A DNA stretch of 64,000 nucleotides from FEN-1088 sp031407985 (GCA_031407985.1 JANOJB010000189.1:1-64000), one strand, 5' to 3'; numbered from the stretch's first letter, positions 28,023-36,852 are shown. The notes: generated by a model from the sequence alone, not told the origin. Made by a program: numbers and translations.

Positions 28023-28262
28023 ATGATCTCGAAACGCTCAGGACCGATCCCGGCGTCGACCGTCACCGGGTTCGATCAGCTCCCGGCCGTCATGACGTCG
28101 AAAGAAGCAGCCCAAGCACTGCGCATCGGCATCAAGGAGTTGCGACAGCTCATCGAGACCGGTCACCTACCGGCGGCGCGCCTCGGACCAAGGCGCGTGA
28201 TCCGCGTCGCGAAAAGCGCGGTCCTTGGTGTCCTCGGCGGAGCAAGTTCAACCGCGGTGTAG
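28023..28262 (+). CDS. Excisionase-like helix-turn-helix protein (Xis-type, copy 2)
   Basis: 79 residues. MTSKEAAQALRIGIKELRQL is the helix-turn-helix and LPAARLGPRRVIRVAKSAVL the wing, as in HTH_17 excisionases. AGGAAGG precedes the ATG. It lies 69 bp before the integrase start and would be the directionality factor for this island. It is clearly diverged from the 60-residue copy at 2802, while the integrases are much more alike. Confidence 0.75.
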   Translation: MISKRSGPIPASTVTGFDQLPAVMTSKEAAQALRIGIKELRQLIETGHLPAARLGPRRVIRVAKSAVLGVLGGASSTAV

Positions 28263-28331
28263 ACCACGCCTCGGCGGCCGGATGGTAAAGTCCGGAACGT
28301 GCAAGTCGGCGCGGTGCAGAGCAGGAGCAAC

Positions 28332-29414
28332 ATGCCCGCATACCGTGACCGAAGAGGCGGCGACTGGAGATATCGGAAACGCGTCCGTTTGTCCGATGGT
28401 ACGCGCGCCCGGATCGAAGGAACGCCATCACTGAACACGAAACTGGCGGCTGAAACTGCGGAGAGGGCGCACATCGAGCGCATTCTTCGTGGTGAGCCCG
28501 AGAAGAAGAAGGAGGTACCGACATTCAAAGCCTTCGCGGCTGACTTCATGTCGAGCTACGCGAGGGCCAACAACAAGCCTTCGGAGCAAGCATCGAAGGC
28601 CAGCATCCTGAATCATCACCTGCTACCGGTATTCGGCCGTATGCGACTCGATGGCATTTCGGCAAAAGACGTGGAGCACATGAAGGCCGGTCTCCTCGAT
28701 CGTGGCCGGAGCAGAAAGCGCGTGAACAACATCATCAACGTCCTGAGCAAGATCCTGAAGTACGCGGAGGAGCTGGAGGTGATCGACCGGATCCCCCGCA
28801 TGAAGATGTTGAAGGTGGCGCCGCAGAAATTCGACTTCCTCACTTTCGAGGAATTCGAGCGGTTGGTGTCAGCAGCAACCGTCGAACCAGATTGGCACGC
28901 GGCGGTGATCGTGGCGGGAGAAGCGGGACTGCGGCTAGGGGAGGTGCTCGCGCTCGAATGGGGAGACATCGATCTAAAGGCAGGACTGCTGACGGTGATG
29001 CGGACGGACTGGCGGGGACAGGTGGGGGCGCCGAAGAGCGGGAAGGCACGCAAGGTCCCCCTCACGGCGCGGGCGATGGCAGCATTGAGGAGTATTCGCC
29101 ATCTGAAGGGGAAGCTGATCTTCTGTTGGGAGGATGGATCGCCGTGGACGTTCACGACGATGCGGGCGGGGCTGAAGCGACAGCAGAAGAGGGCTGGCAT
29201 CCGGATCACGGGCTGGCACGTTCTTCGTCACACGTTCTGTTCGCATCTGGCGATGCGGGGGGCCGTGCCGAAGGCGATCCAGGATCTAGCCGGACACCAG
29301 AGCGTGGCCGTCACGAACCGCTACATGCACCTTGGGCCCGGAGAGCTGCGCAACGCTATCGCGCTCCTCGAAACTGGGCGACAGGTGGGCGACAAAGGCC
29401 AAAACCTATCTTAA
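28332..29414 (+). CDS. int: Tyrosine site-specific integrase (copy 2, island integrase)
   Basis: 360 residues. Catalytic set intact: Arg in AGEAGLRLGEVLAL, Lys in PKSGKARKVPL, HVLRHTFCSHL, GHQSVAVT and Tyr in NRYMHL. The core-binding domain spans about residues 60-160. Start chosen at MPAYRDRRGG, matching the beginning of copy 1 (MAVYQHKEKY); upstream in-frame starts add an unrelated segment. The stop lies 8 bp before the att core at the tRNA-His 3' end, exactly as copy 1 lies relative to 4155, so each integrase sits at the same end of its own element. Predicted to catalyse integration at, and excision from, tRNA-His. Confidence 0.93.
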   Translation: MPAYRDRRGGDWRYRKRVRLSDGTRARIEGTPSLNTKLAAETAERAHIERILRGEPEKKKEVPTFKAFAADFMSSYARANNKPSEQASKASILNHHLLPVFGRMRLDGISAKDVEHMKAGLLDRGRSRKRVNNIINVLSKILKYAEELEVIDRIPRMKMLKVAPQKFDFLTFEEFERLVSAATVEPDWHAAVIVAGEAGLRLGEVLALEWGDIDLKAGLLTVMRTDWRGQVGAPKSGKARKVPLTARAMAALRSIRHLKGKLIFCWEDGSPWTFTTMRAGLKRQQKRAGIRITGWHVLRHTFCSHLAMRGAVPKAIQDLAGHQSVAVTNRYMHLGPGELRNAIALLETGRQVGDKGQNLS

Positions 29415-29454
29415 GTGTTCGGAATATTTGGGTGAGCGACGGGGATTGAACCCG
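29411..29454. repeat. Right att direct repeat (tRNA-His 3' end)
   Basis: Partner of 4143-4186. The perfect 32-bp core (29423-29454) covers the acceptor stem and part of the T arm of the intact tRNA-His gene on the minus strand. The position at the 3' end of the tRNA is the usual target of this class of integrase. Confidence 0.88.
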
Positions 29455-29504
29455 CAACCCCCGCAGCCACAGTGCGGTGCTCTACCAATTGAGCTACGCC
29501 CACC
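29431..29504 (-). tRNA. tRNA-His (GTG anticodon)
   Basis: Read on the minus strand this folds into a full cloverleaf. It has a 7-bp acceptor stem, the extra G at position -1 facing C73 that is characteristic of tRNA-His, the D arm GCTCAATTGGTAGAGC, an anticodon loop with GTG and T loop GGTTCAATCC. CCA is not fully encoded. Its 3' end is the island integration site. Confidence 0.96.
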
Positions 29505-29543
29505 AAAAGGGTCTGAATATTCGGTTTTCAAGGAAAGTCGTCG

Positions 29544-29618
29544 GCGCGCCCGGAGGGAGTCGAACCCCCGGCCCGCGGCTTAGAAGGCCGCTGCTCTATC
29601 CAACTGAGCTACGGGCGC
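29544..29618 (-). tRNA. tRNA-Arg (TCT anticodon)
   Basis: Minus-strand cloverleaf with a 7-bp GC-rich acceptor stem, D arm GCTCAGTTGGATAGAGC, an anticodon loop with TCT and T loop GGTTCGACTCC. It lies 40 bp upstream, in transcription, of tRNA-His and is likely co-transcribed with it. It reads Arg codon AGA. Confidence 0.95.
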
Positions 29619-29752
29619 AGGAACATAGTCAAATCGGCGGAATCCTGCCAGGGCTTGTTATCTGGCGCCACCGGCAGCCCGCATGGGGCCCGACCGCCAA
29701 AACCGACCGACGCTGGCGACCACCGGATTTGCGCTCCGATCGCGTCACCACA

Positions 29753-30979
29753 TCAACCAACGTCCACCTCTTGCAGTTCGCGGCCGCTGATCCCCAGCAG
29801 GTACAGGATCGCGTCCAATCCCGACGCCGATATGTTGGTATCGGCGGCCTCGCGCAGCTTGGTTTTGGCGCGAAACGCGATCCCCAGGCCCGCCTTTTCC
29901 AGCATCAGGACGTCGTTGGCGCCGTCGCCCACGGCGATCACCTGATCCAGCAGCACCCCCTCCAACTGGGCGATCAGCTCCAGTAGTTCGGCCTTGCGTT
30001 GCGCGTTGACGATCGGTCCCACCACGCGCCCGGTCAGCTTGCCGGCCTCGATTTCCAGGTTATTCGAAAACGCGTAGTCGATACCCAGGCGGCGTTTCAG
30101 CGCCTCGGCCGCGCGTGAAAACCCGCCGCTGATCACCGCGGTCCGGAAACCCAGACGCTTCAGCACGCGGATCAACGTCTCGGCGCCCTCGGTCAACGGC
30201 AGATCGTTCGCGATCTGGTCCAGGATTCTGACGTCCACGCCCGCCAGCAAAGCCACGCGCTGGCGCAGCGATTCGTCGTAATCCATCTCGCCCTGCATGG
30301 CGCGCTCGGTGATCTTGGCGACCGCGTCGCCGACGCCGGCTGCGCGCGCCAGCTCGTCGATCACCTCGATGCGGATCAGCGTGGAATCCATGTCCATGAC
30401 GACCAGGCGTTTGGAACGGCGGTACAGGCTCTCGCGTTGCAGCGAAACATCGAATCCCGCGTTGGTCGCCACGGCCAGCAGGGATCGCTTCAGCACCTCG
30501 CGATCGCGCCCTGACGGCAGCGAAGCGTGGATCTCGACCGACGCCAAGGTTCCCTCGGACAGGCGCGAGATCTTCTCGATGTTCGCGCCCTCGGCGGCCA
30601 GGGCCTTCGCCAGCGCGTGCAGGTGAGCCGCGCCCAGCGATCGCCCGATGGCCGTGATCACATAACGCCGCCCCGCCTCGACGTTGGTCGACGACGCCCC
30701 CCCCACGGACAACGCCCCAGCCGCGGGCGTTTCGGTCACGGGCTTGAAATCCAGCTCCATGCCCAGTTCCTTGGCCGCGAACAGCAGTTCCTTCAAAACG
30801 TCCCGGGCGTGGGCCAGGCCCACCAAAAGGCACAAGGTCAATTGCCCCTGTACGACCACCTGTTCGATGTCGTGCAAGGTGGCTCCCTGCTCGGACAAGA
30901 TCCCGGTCAAGGTGGCGGTGATGCCGGCGCGATCGCGCCCGGTCACGGTAATCAGCACGCGGTCGTTGTTGTCCGTCAA
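29753..30979 (-). CDS. serB: Phosphoserine phosphatase with ACT-type N-terminus
   Basis: 408 residues; last step of serine biosynthesis, hydrolysing O-phosphoserine. The first ~170 residues hold regulatory ACT-like domains (RVLITVTGRDRAGITATLTG; a second unit from about residue 85). The HAD phosphatase follows: VVMDMDSTLI with the nucleophile Asp in DxDST, the Ser of VISGGFS, a Lys in the third motif region, and VGDGANDVLML supplying Mg-binding acids. ACT-SerB proteins of this length are common in Gram-negative bacteria. First protein gene beyond the tRNA pair, probably core genome. Confidence 0.93.
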   Translation of the reverse strand: MTDNNDRVLITVTGRDRAGITATLTGILSEQGATLHDIEQVVVQGQLTLCLLVGLAHARDVLKELLFAAKELGMELDFKPVTETPAAGALSVGGASSTNVEAGRRYVITAIGRSLGAAHLHALAKALAAEGANIEKISRLSEGTLASVEIHASLPSGRDREVLKRSLLAVATNAGFDVSLQRESLYRRSKRLVVMDMDSTLIRIEVIDELARAAGVGDAVAKITERAMQGEMDYDESLRQRVALLAGVDVRILDQIANDLPLTEGAETLIRVLKRLGFRTAVISGGFSRAAEALKRRLGIDYAFSNNLEIEAGKLTGRVVGPIVNAQRKAELLELIAQLEGVLLDQVIAVGDGANDVLMLEKAGLGIAFRAKTKLREAADTNISASGLDAILYLLGISGRELQEVDVG

Positions 30980-31146
30980 AGCGCGGGCAGTCTAGTCGGT
31001 GCCCCGAACACCGCAACCACTGGATCGCGGCCCGGGCGCGGCGATTTCCCGACGTACGGCCCGGGGGGTGTCCCCCGCCATGCGTCCCCGCCACTGCGGC
31101 ACATTACAGGTTGCGTCACGTTCGGCCGATGAGGCCGTGGAATCCC

Positions 31147-32361
31147 ATGCAGGTCTTCGTGGCGCGACAACCGATCTTCGATACCCGGCGCCGAACCGTG
31201 GCGTACGAGCTGTTGTTCCGGTCCAGCATCGACAATTGGTTCCCCGCCGGGACCGATGGCGACGCGGCATCGTCGCGCGTGATCGCCGATGCCATGGCAA
31301 CGTTCAGTTTCGACGCGCTGACCGCGGGCAAGAAAGCCTACGTGAACGTGACGCGGCGGGTATTGTGCGAAGGTTTGTACAGCGTGCTGCCGCCCAGACG
31401 CACGGTGATCGAGCTGCTGGAGAACGTCGAGGCCGATACGCAAACCGTCGCGGCCGTGCGTTCGGCGCGTGCCGCCGGCTACGACGTGGCGCTGGACGAC
31501 TTCGTGGCGCGCCCGTCTCTGGAGCTTCTGCTGCCCCTCGCGAATATCCTGAAGGTCGATTTCTTGGCGACGAACCCCGGCGAACGCCTCCGCATCAGCG
31601 AGAGCAACCGTGGCAAGAAGGTCACCCTGCTGGCCGAGAAGGTGGAAACCGCGGCCGACGTGCGCGAGGCCGAGGAACTGGGATACACGTTGTTCCAGGG
31701 GTACTTCTTCCAGCGCCCCGAGATGATTTCGCGCGAGGATATCCCGCCGTCGAAACTGACGTACGTGCGGTTTTTGCGCGAGCTGCAAAAGGTCACGCTG
31801 GATTTCGATGGCATCGAAGCCGTCATCAAACACGACGTGTCGCTGTCGGTGAAGCTGCTGAAGTTTCTGAATTCGGCCGCGTTCGGCTGGCGCAGCCGCG
31901 TCACGTCGTTGAAACAAGCGCTGGTGCTGCTGGGCGAGCGTCCGTTTCGAAAATGGGCGTCGTTGATCGCCGTCGTCGGCATGACCGGCGATCGTCCGCC
32001 CGAACTGGCGCTGGTCAGTCTGGCGCGTGCGAAGTTCGCCGAGACGCTGGCTCCGTTGGCGGGGCTGCACGGCGCCGAACTGGACGCGTTCCTGGTCGGC
32101 CTGTTGTCGGCGCTAGACGCGATGGTGGGCCGCCCGCTGACAGAATTGCTGGCCGAGATCTCGGTGTCGCCCGAAATCGACGCCGCCCTACTGCGGGATG
32201 ACACCATGCTTGGTTGTGTCCGCGCGCTGGTGCTGGCCTACGAACGCGCCAACTGGACGGACGTGGCGACGCTGGCGAAACGCCTGAAGATCGCCGAAGA
32301 CCGCTTGCCCGAGATCGCGACCGCGTCGATGGCCTGGGCCACCGAGACGATGCCGGTCTAA
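31147..32361 (+). CDS. EAL-HDOD signalling protein (YuxH type)
   Basis: 404 residues. The start is the ATG giving MQVFVARQPIFDTRRRTVAYELLFR, the canonical opening of EAL-HDOD proteins. Residues 1-200 form a degenerate EAL domain: the signature is YELLF and ELLENVEAD rather than an intact EAL/DDFG set, so c-di-GMP hydrolysis is doubtful. Residues 205-400 form the HDOD domain (VSLSVKLLKFLNSAAFGWR, LGERPFRKWASLIAV). Such proteins regulate motility or cell cycle by protein contact in other proteobacteria. It is convergent with hicB and overlaps it by 4 bp. Confidence 0.85.
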   Translation: MQVFVARQPIFDTRRRTVAYELLFRSSIDNWFPAGTDGDAASSRVIADAMATFSFDALTAGKKAYVNVTRRVLCEGLYSVLPPRRTVIELLENVEADTQTVAAVRSARAAGYDVALDDFVARPSLELLLPLANILKVDFLATNPGERLRISESNRGKKVTLLAEKVETAADVREAEELGYTLFQGYFFQRPEMISREDIPPSKLTYVRFLRELQKVTLDFDGIEAVIKHDVSLSVKLLKFLNSAAFGWRSRVTSLKQALVLLGERPFRKWASLIAVVGMTGDRPPELALVSLARAKFAETLAPLAGLHGAELDAFLVGLLSALDAMVGRPLTELLAEISVSPEIDAALLRDDTMLGCVRALVLAYERANWTDVATLAKRLKIAEDRLPEIATASMAWATETMPV

Positions 32362-32588
32362 ACCGGCCGGTCCGAATCGCGTCCGATCTCGACGTAGGTC
32401 GAGAACGCGCGCGGCGAAGGAACCTCGTGGCCCCCCGCGACAAGACCTTCGACGTGAAACGTGATCGCCGCTCTCATCTCGCACTCCACCTCGTCCCGCG
32501 TGGATCCGGTCGCGACGCAGCCGGGCAGGTCCGGCGAGTAGGCGGAGAACCCGGTATCGGTCTTCTCGGCGACGACGAGGTACTTCAT
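32358..32588 (-). CDS. hicB: HicB-type antitoxin
   Basis: 76 residues with the partial RNase H-like fold of HicB: MKYLVVAEKTDTGFSAYSPD, LPGCVATGSTRDEVECEMR, AITFHVEGL. There is no added DNA-binding domain, so it is a short-form HicB. Its ATG overlaps the hicA stop (ATGA), the usual toxin-first order. It should bind and neutralise HicA. Confidence 0.85.
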   Translation of the reverse strand: MKYLVVAEKTDTGFSAYSPDLPGCVATGSTRDEVECEMRAAITFHVEGLVAGGHEVPSPRAFSTYVEIGRDSDRPV

Positions 32589-32779
32589 TTGAGACCCGCT
32601 TGTTTTAGCACACTGTTCAGAGTTCCCGTGGCGAGGTCGTCGCCAGGTTTGCCAGCCACCGTGACCAGGCCGGGCTTGACGGGATGCCTGAACTGTCGAT
32701 GTGACCCCCTCTGGCGCGCGAGATACCAGCCGTCGGCTGAAATCATTCGGATGACGTCCCGGATCTTCGACAGAGCCAC
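32585..32779 (-). CDS. hicA: HicA-type mRNA interferase toxin
   Basis: 64 residues from a GTG at 32779 preceded by GGAG at good spacing. The HicA double-stranded-RNA-binding-like fold is visible: KIRDVIRMISADGWYLARQR, GSHRQFRHP with the catalytic-type His, and LNSVLKQAGL. HicA cleaves mRNA when not bound by HicB. Confidence 0.8.
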   Translation of the reverse strand: MALSKIRDVIRMISADGWYLARQRGSHRQFRHPVKPGLVTVAGKPGDDLATGTLNSVLKQAGLK

Positions 32780-33630
32780 GCTGGATCTCCGCCACGTTGT
32801 CGGCGCCGCGAGCAACCCGTTGCCTGGTTCAGACCGCGTCGTCGAAGAGCAGAACGAGTTCTTCGTTGCCTGCGGCATCCGGATGGCTCGGATAGACATG
32901 CCCGCCGTCGCCGTCAACAACATGCTGGAGCTGATCGGGGGCACGCCCCGATGGGCGGCGCGCCTTTGGGTGGTCAACGGAGCGGTCGCGGCAATGGTCT
33001 CGTGCGCGCCCCCGTGCATGCACCGCGCCTGGAGGATCGTTCGACGCCAGCCGGCGCGCGGACGGGCCCGCGATACCCCGCCACTGAAGGCCCCGCCCCA
33101 CTCCATCCTGCGATGACACCAGCCAGCCGCCGTTCCATGCTGACGATCGCCGACCAGAAGTACGAAACGTGGCTATCGGCGTTGCGCGACTGTGCACCTG
33201 CGGACGCCGCCGCGGCGAAGGCAAGTCTCCGTGCGACCCGCGGGGTCGCCATCTCCCCTGTTCGGTGGCGGCGTCGAGTGCGCGATATTTGGCTACGAGG
33301 CCGAAGCGGACTGGGTGATCGTCGCTGGGCGGCTCGGCAGCCCAGGCAACATCGCGGTCGAAGCCGACATCTGCCGGCTTCGGTCAGACGGTTTGACCGA
33401 GGCCAACAACCAACTCACCGACGCAGATCTCGACCGAATGGGCGCTCCGGCGTCTAGACGGAAGTCCGCGACCGAGGGGTTGCGCTGTCCGCCAGCGCCG
33501 GCGCCGCCACCACCCAGATGAGCCGCGGTCCACAGCGCGCGCCCATCGACTGGCTCGGGCGCCTGCTCATCGCCCGACGACCACCGAGATGCGCGGCATC
33601 CAGACGCATCGGGTAGCGCTCGGCGCCATG
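32780..33630. other. Region without a secure gene; possible decayed frame
   Basis: No intact gene is convincing. Between about 33130 and 33520 two plus-strand frames each look protein-like in part: one reads MLTIADQKYETWLSALRDC, then the neighbouring frame reads FGGGVECAIFGYEAEADW and RLRSDGLTEANNQL. This would fit one small gene broken by a frameshift near 33240. The stretch upstream of hicA (32780-33110) has open frames on both strands but nothing recognisable. Confidence 0.35.
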
Positions 33631-35052
33631 CTAGCGCGGTGGCGGGGGCGTCGCGAACCCAGAGCCACCGGGCTGATTCTGATCCTGGGCGGCGGCCACC
33701 TGCGCGGCGGCCAGCCGACGTCGCCAGGTTGGAACCGCGGCGTGCTGAGGAAAACGCTGCAACAGGTCGCGGTACGCGGCGGCAGCCTGCGCCCAGCGGC
33801 GCGCGACCATCAGCTTTTCAGCGCGATCGACCAACACGGCGACGGGATCCCCGGCCGGTTGCGACGCGGAGCTGGTCGGCGCCGACGCACCCGACGAGCG
33901 CGCGCCTGGCTCGGACACGGAGACCGGCGCGTCGGCCTCGGCCGACTCGAACCCTTTTCTCATCTTCTTCGCGCGCGAGGCTCGGGGGGACGCTTCGCGT
34001 TCCGCCTCCGAAGCGCCCGAGACCACCGAAGGTCGCGACTTCGGTGAATCCTCCTCGGCTGCTTCCTCAGCCGCCGGGGCGGCCGGCGCGCGCGGCGCCC
34101 CGGAGGGGGGCGGCCCGGTGGTTGGCTTCCGCGCGACGGACGGCGGCGGTGGGGCAAGGCCTTCCGATACATCGATCGGGACCTCACGTTCAATCGGCGC
34201 GGACTTCGCGGGAAGGCGGGTTTCCCTCTGGTCGTTCGGCCGTTGACGCTGCCCAGACTCCTTGATCGCGCCCGTCAGGAGATCATCCAGATCGTCGCGC
34301 GCCAATGCGGGTTGTTCACGTTTGCCGCCGCCGAATCCGATGGAATCCGGGCTCGCGCTGGCCTTTGCCGCTGCGTTTTCCTCCTTCTTTCTGATCGCGC
34401 CGATCGCGCCCTTGGCCTTACGCTCTGACAAGCCTTCGACCCCATCAGCAGAAACGCGCCCCGGGGAAGAACCGCGGTTCCTTGCCGTGACCTCCGGTGC
34501 GCGCCTTTTGTCGTCGGCGCGCCGTTCCTTGTCGAGATCAGGTGCGACGGTTTTGGGCACCTCGGCGACGGAGGGCGGGGGCGCTGGTTTCGGCGCCAGT
34601 TTCTCCATGGTGGCGTCCCCCAGGGGCCGGCGGGCTTCGCGGAAGATCGTCTCGCGGAACAACAACAGGGCCCCCATCGCCGCGGCCGTCGTCAGCACCG
34701 GGAACGTCCAATGCGCGCGCAGCCAGGCCAGCCACCGAGGCGTGTCCCCGCCGGCGCGCGCCACCTGGGCCCGAACCGCGTCCCGGTTGACCGTGGCCGA
34801 CGCGCGCTCGCCAGCCGCGCGCATGGCGGCCTCCATCACCCGCGACAGCACCGCCGCCGGCACCGGCTCCGCCAGGGGAGCCCGCACAACCGCGCGAGCC
34901 GCCGCGCGGGTTTGTTCAAAAGCGGCAACCTCCGACCGGCACCGCTGGCACCCGGCAACGTGCACGTCGAACGCCGCTCGCGCCTCGCCGTCGAGCTCCC
35001 CGTAAAGGAACTCGATCAGGCGCGCCTGGATATCGTCGTGCGTGAACGTCAT
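33631..35052 (-). CDS. Anti-sigma factor with zinc-finger N-terminus and long disordered periplasmic region
   Basis: 473 residues. Residues 1-45 carry the ZAS-type motif FDVHVAGCQRC (His-x3-Cys-x2-Cys), which binds ECF sigma factors. One membrane helix lies at about 115-132 (FPVLTTAAAMGALLLF). The periplasmic part is long and Pro/Ala/Arg/Glu-rich, ending in a helical TPR-like segment (VLVDRAEKLMVARRWAQAAAAYRDLLQRF). Its start overlaps the sigma gene stop (ATGA), the normal sigma/anti-sigma arrangement. It should hold the sigma factor at the inner membrane until a signal releases it. Confidence 0.85.
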   Translation of the reverse strand: MTFTHDDIQARLIEFLYGELDGEARAAFDVHVAGCQRCRSEVAAFEQTRAAARAVVRAPLAEPVPAAVLSRVMEAAMRAAGERASATVNRDAVRAQVARAGGDTPRWLAWLRAHWTFPVLTTAAAMGALLLFRETIFREARRPLGDATMEKLAPKPAPPPSVAEVPKTVAPDLDKERRADDKRRAPEVTARNRGSSPGRVSADGVEGLSERKAKGAIGAIRKKEENAAAKASASPDSIGFGGGKREQPALARDDLDDLLTGAIKESGQRQRPNDQRETRLPAKSAPIEREVPIDVSEGLAPPPPSVARKPTTGPPPSGAPRAPAAPAAEEAAEEDSPKSRPSVVSGASEAEREASPRASRAKKMRKGFESAEADAPVSVSEPGARSSGASAPTSSASQPAGDPVAVLVDRAEKLMVARRWAQAAAAYRDLLQRFPQHAAVPTWRRRLAAAQVAAAQDQNQPGGSGFATPPPPR

Positions 35053-35675
35053 TTTGTCCCCGACGCGGCGGACGCGTCGTGAAATCCGGCCAAAGCCAAC
35101 CGGAGTTTTTCCAAGGCATACCGCATCCGACTCTTCACCGTCGGCTCGCTGGCACCCACCGCCAGCGCGATCTCGGAGAACGGCATGTCCATTACTTCTC
35201 GCATCAAAAAAACCTCGCGCTGGTCATCGGGAAGGGCGTCGACGGCGCGATTCATCTCGGCGCCCAGTTGCCTGTCCATGGCCGCGTCCTCCGCCGGTGC
35301 CAACGTCCCCGATCCCCCCGCGATCCGATCACCCAAGACCGGACCCGATCCCTCGTCGCCCATCGGCGCGCCGGGGGCCGCCGCGTCCAACGATAGCGCC
35401 CGCCTATGAACGGCGCGGCGGGCCTGGTCGGTGCACAGATTCCGCGCGATGGTGTAAAGCCAGGTCGAAAACTTCGCGTCGCCTTTCCAGTCACCCGCCG
35501 CCCGCACCACACGCAGAAAGACCTCCTGAAGCAGGTCTTCCGCTGTGGCGGCGTCCCGAACGAACCGCCGCAGAAAGGTCCACAACGGCCGCTCGTGACG
35601 TAGGACCAGTTCCTGGAACGCCGCCACGTCCCCTGCCTGATACGCCGCCATGAGGCTCTCGTCGGTCGCCGCCAC
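35049..35675 (-). CDS. ECF sigma factor (RNA polymerase sigma-70 family)
   Basis: 208 residues. Region 2 spans about 10-90: YQAGDVAAFQELVLRHERPL, the DLLQEVFLRV core-binding segment and the -10 recognition helix with FSTWLYTIARNLCTDQ. Region 4 is about 135-195: LPDDQREVFLMREVMDMPF and EIALAVGASEPTVKSRMRYA, the -35-binding helix-turn-helix. A ~45-residue acidic linker separates them. Translationally coupled to the anti-sigma gene. The upstream genes (secreted protein, two Kup transporters) are on the same strand and may form its regulon or operon. Confidence 0.93.
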   Translation of the reverse strand: MAATDESLMAAYQAGDVAAFQELVLRHERPLWTFLRRFVRDAATAEDLLQEVFLRVVRAAGDWKGDAKFSTWLYTIARNLCTDQARRAVHRRALSLDAAAPGAPMGDEGSGPVLGDRIAGGSGTLAPAEDAAMDRQLGAEMNRAVDALPDDQREVFLMREVMDMPFSEIALAVGASEPTVKSRMRYALEKLRLALAGFHDASAASGTK

Positions 35676-35684
35676 TTACACCAA

Positions 35685-36767
35685 TCAGTAACTCACGCAG
35701 CACCCTTGTCGCCAGCCCGAGGGTGGGGCGGCGTACCGGGTGTCGCTGGCGGGAAACGGCGTCGCGCTTTGCCGCCAGGCCAGATCGTCGGGGCCCAGGT
35801 AGGTACCGGTACCGTCAACGTTGATGCCCAGGGCCAGCAGGCCGTCGCGATCGTTGTAACGCGCGCCCAGCACGACCGCCGGGTGACCGGCGTTAGCGCG
35901 CACGAAGTTCACCTCCTGCACCGGCGAATTGACGGCCTCGCCGAATTCGGTGCCAAGACCGGGACGGCGACGGGGTGAAGGACCTGCTTCGGCCTGCGCT
36001 TCGGCCGACCGCGACGCGGGCGGCGCGGGTGAAGCGGCGGCCGCGCTGGGGGCGCCCGACGCCTTTGATTTTCTCGCCAACGATTCCACCTCGCCCTTGT
36101 TCTCGGATTCATCGGCACTTCCGTAGCGGTCGGCGGGCGGCGACGCGCCAAGCCCGCCCGCGTCGTCGCGCCACCGGGGCCAATGCGGCGGTTGGTGATA
36201 GGGATATTGCGGCGGCGTATAGATCGGCCGCGGGCGTGGCACGTGGCGCTCGGGGAAGACCGCCACGCCGATCACGCCGACCTCGCGGGCGTTGCCGGTG
36301 CGCGCCGCGTATGAATCGGCGACGCTGGAGAAACGAAACGCGGCGACCTCGGCTCGCGACAACCGCCAGCCGTCGATGTCGACGCTGCCCCACCCGGGCA
36401 CCAGGTACCCGCGCTTGTTGCGTACGTCGGCCGCCTTGCCATCAATGGCATCGCGCCCGTCGACAGAAATCACGGCTTCGATCCGTCGCCCTGTGTGGTT
36501 CACGACGCGCAACGTGTACCGCGCGCCGATCTGCCCCTGCACATAACTTTCACCCGCGTGCTGGAAAGTCGGCGCCACCGCGCCGTCCATCAGCACCTGC
36601 AATTCGTATCCGCCCGTGTATGACCGCAGGGCATAACCACCCGTCGGCGGCCAGCGGGGCGCCGCGCAGGACGATGACGCGAAGCCGGCGGCGGCGGTGA
36701 AAGCGGCCAAAGAAGTGGCGATACAGGACGAGAGCATTTTGCGGCGGGAGAAGCTGCTGATGGACAT
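35685..36767 (-). CDS. Secreted protein encoded next to an ECF sigma factor
   Basis: 360 residues, start at 36767 with GGAGG eight bases upstream. The signal peptide (SFSRRKMLSSCIATSLAAFTAAAGFA) contains an RRK that might be Tat-like, with a Cys in ASSSC as a possible lipidation site. Residues ~35-180 are a beta-rich domain (YELQVLMDGAVAPTF, RYTLRVVNHTGRRIEAVISV, VPGWGSVDIDGWR). Then come a Pro/Tyr-rich linker and an Ala/Ser/Glu-rich stretch, then a C-terminal domain (EVNFVRANAGHPAVVLGARY). It ends 9 bp before the sigma gene, so it is probably in the same transcript. Function unknown. Confidence 0.65.
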   Translation of the reverse strand: MSISSFSRRKMLSSCIATSLAAFTAAAGFASSSCAAPRWPPTGGYALRSYTGGYELQVLMDGAVAPTFQHAGESYVQGQIGARYTLRVVNHTGRRIEAVISVDGRDAIDGKAADVRNKRGYLVPGWGSVDIDGWRLSRAEVAAFRFSSVADSYAARTGNAREVGVIGVAVFPERHVPRPRPIYTPPQYPYHQPPHWPRWRDDAGGLGASPPADRYGSADESENKGEVESLARKSKASGAPSAAAASPAPPASRSAEAQAEAGPSPRRRPGLGTEFGEAVNSPVQEVNFVRANAGHPAVVLGARYNDRDGLLALGINVDGTGTYLGPDDLAWRQSATPFPASDTRYAAPPSGWRQGCCVSY

Positions 36768-36852
36768 TGGGGCCTCCTGTCCCCTTGAACGCGCCACCCC
36801 CTCCAAAGATCTTCGATCGATCGCGGTCACGGCGCATCGCGCCACCCTGGTT

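Larger units (their letters stand above)
4155..29454. mobile_element. 25.3-kb integrated island in tRNA-His
   Basis: The island is bounded by the two copies of the 32-bp att core. It holds its own excisionase (28023) and integrase (28332) at the tRNA-proximal end, two paralogous small DNA-binding-like genes (26554, 27526), decayed spacer DNA, and an eight-gene cargo operon (4841-25732). No relaxase, coupling protein, type IV secretion, replication or phage structural gene was seen. It is therefore best described as an integrative (perhaps mobilisable) genomic island, not an ICE or prophage. A related integrase lies just outside the left repeat, which indicates tandem insertion of two elements at one tRNA. 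Confidence 0.82.

Noticed and set aside
4155..29454. Integrative conjugative element
   Set aside because: No relaxase, VirD4-type coupling protein or type IV secretion gene lies between the att repeats.
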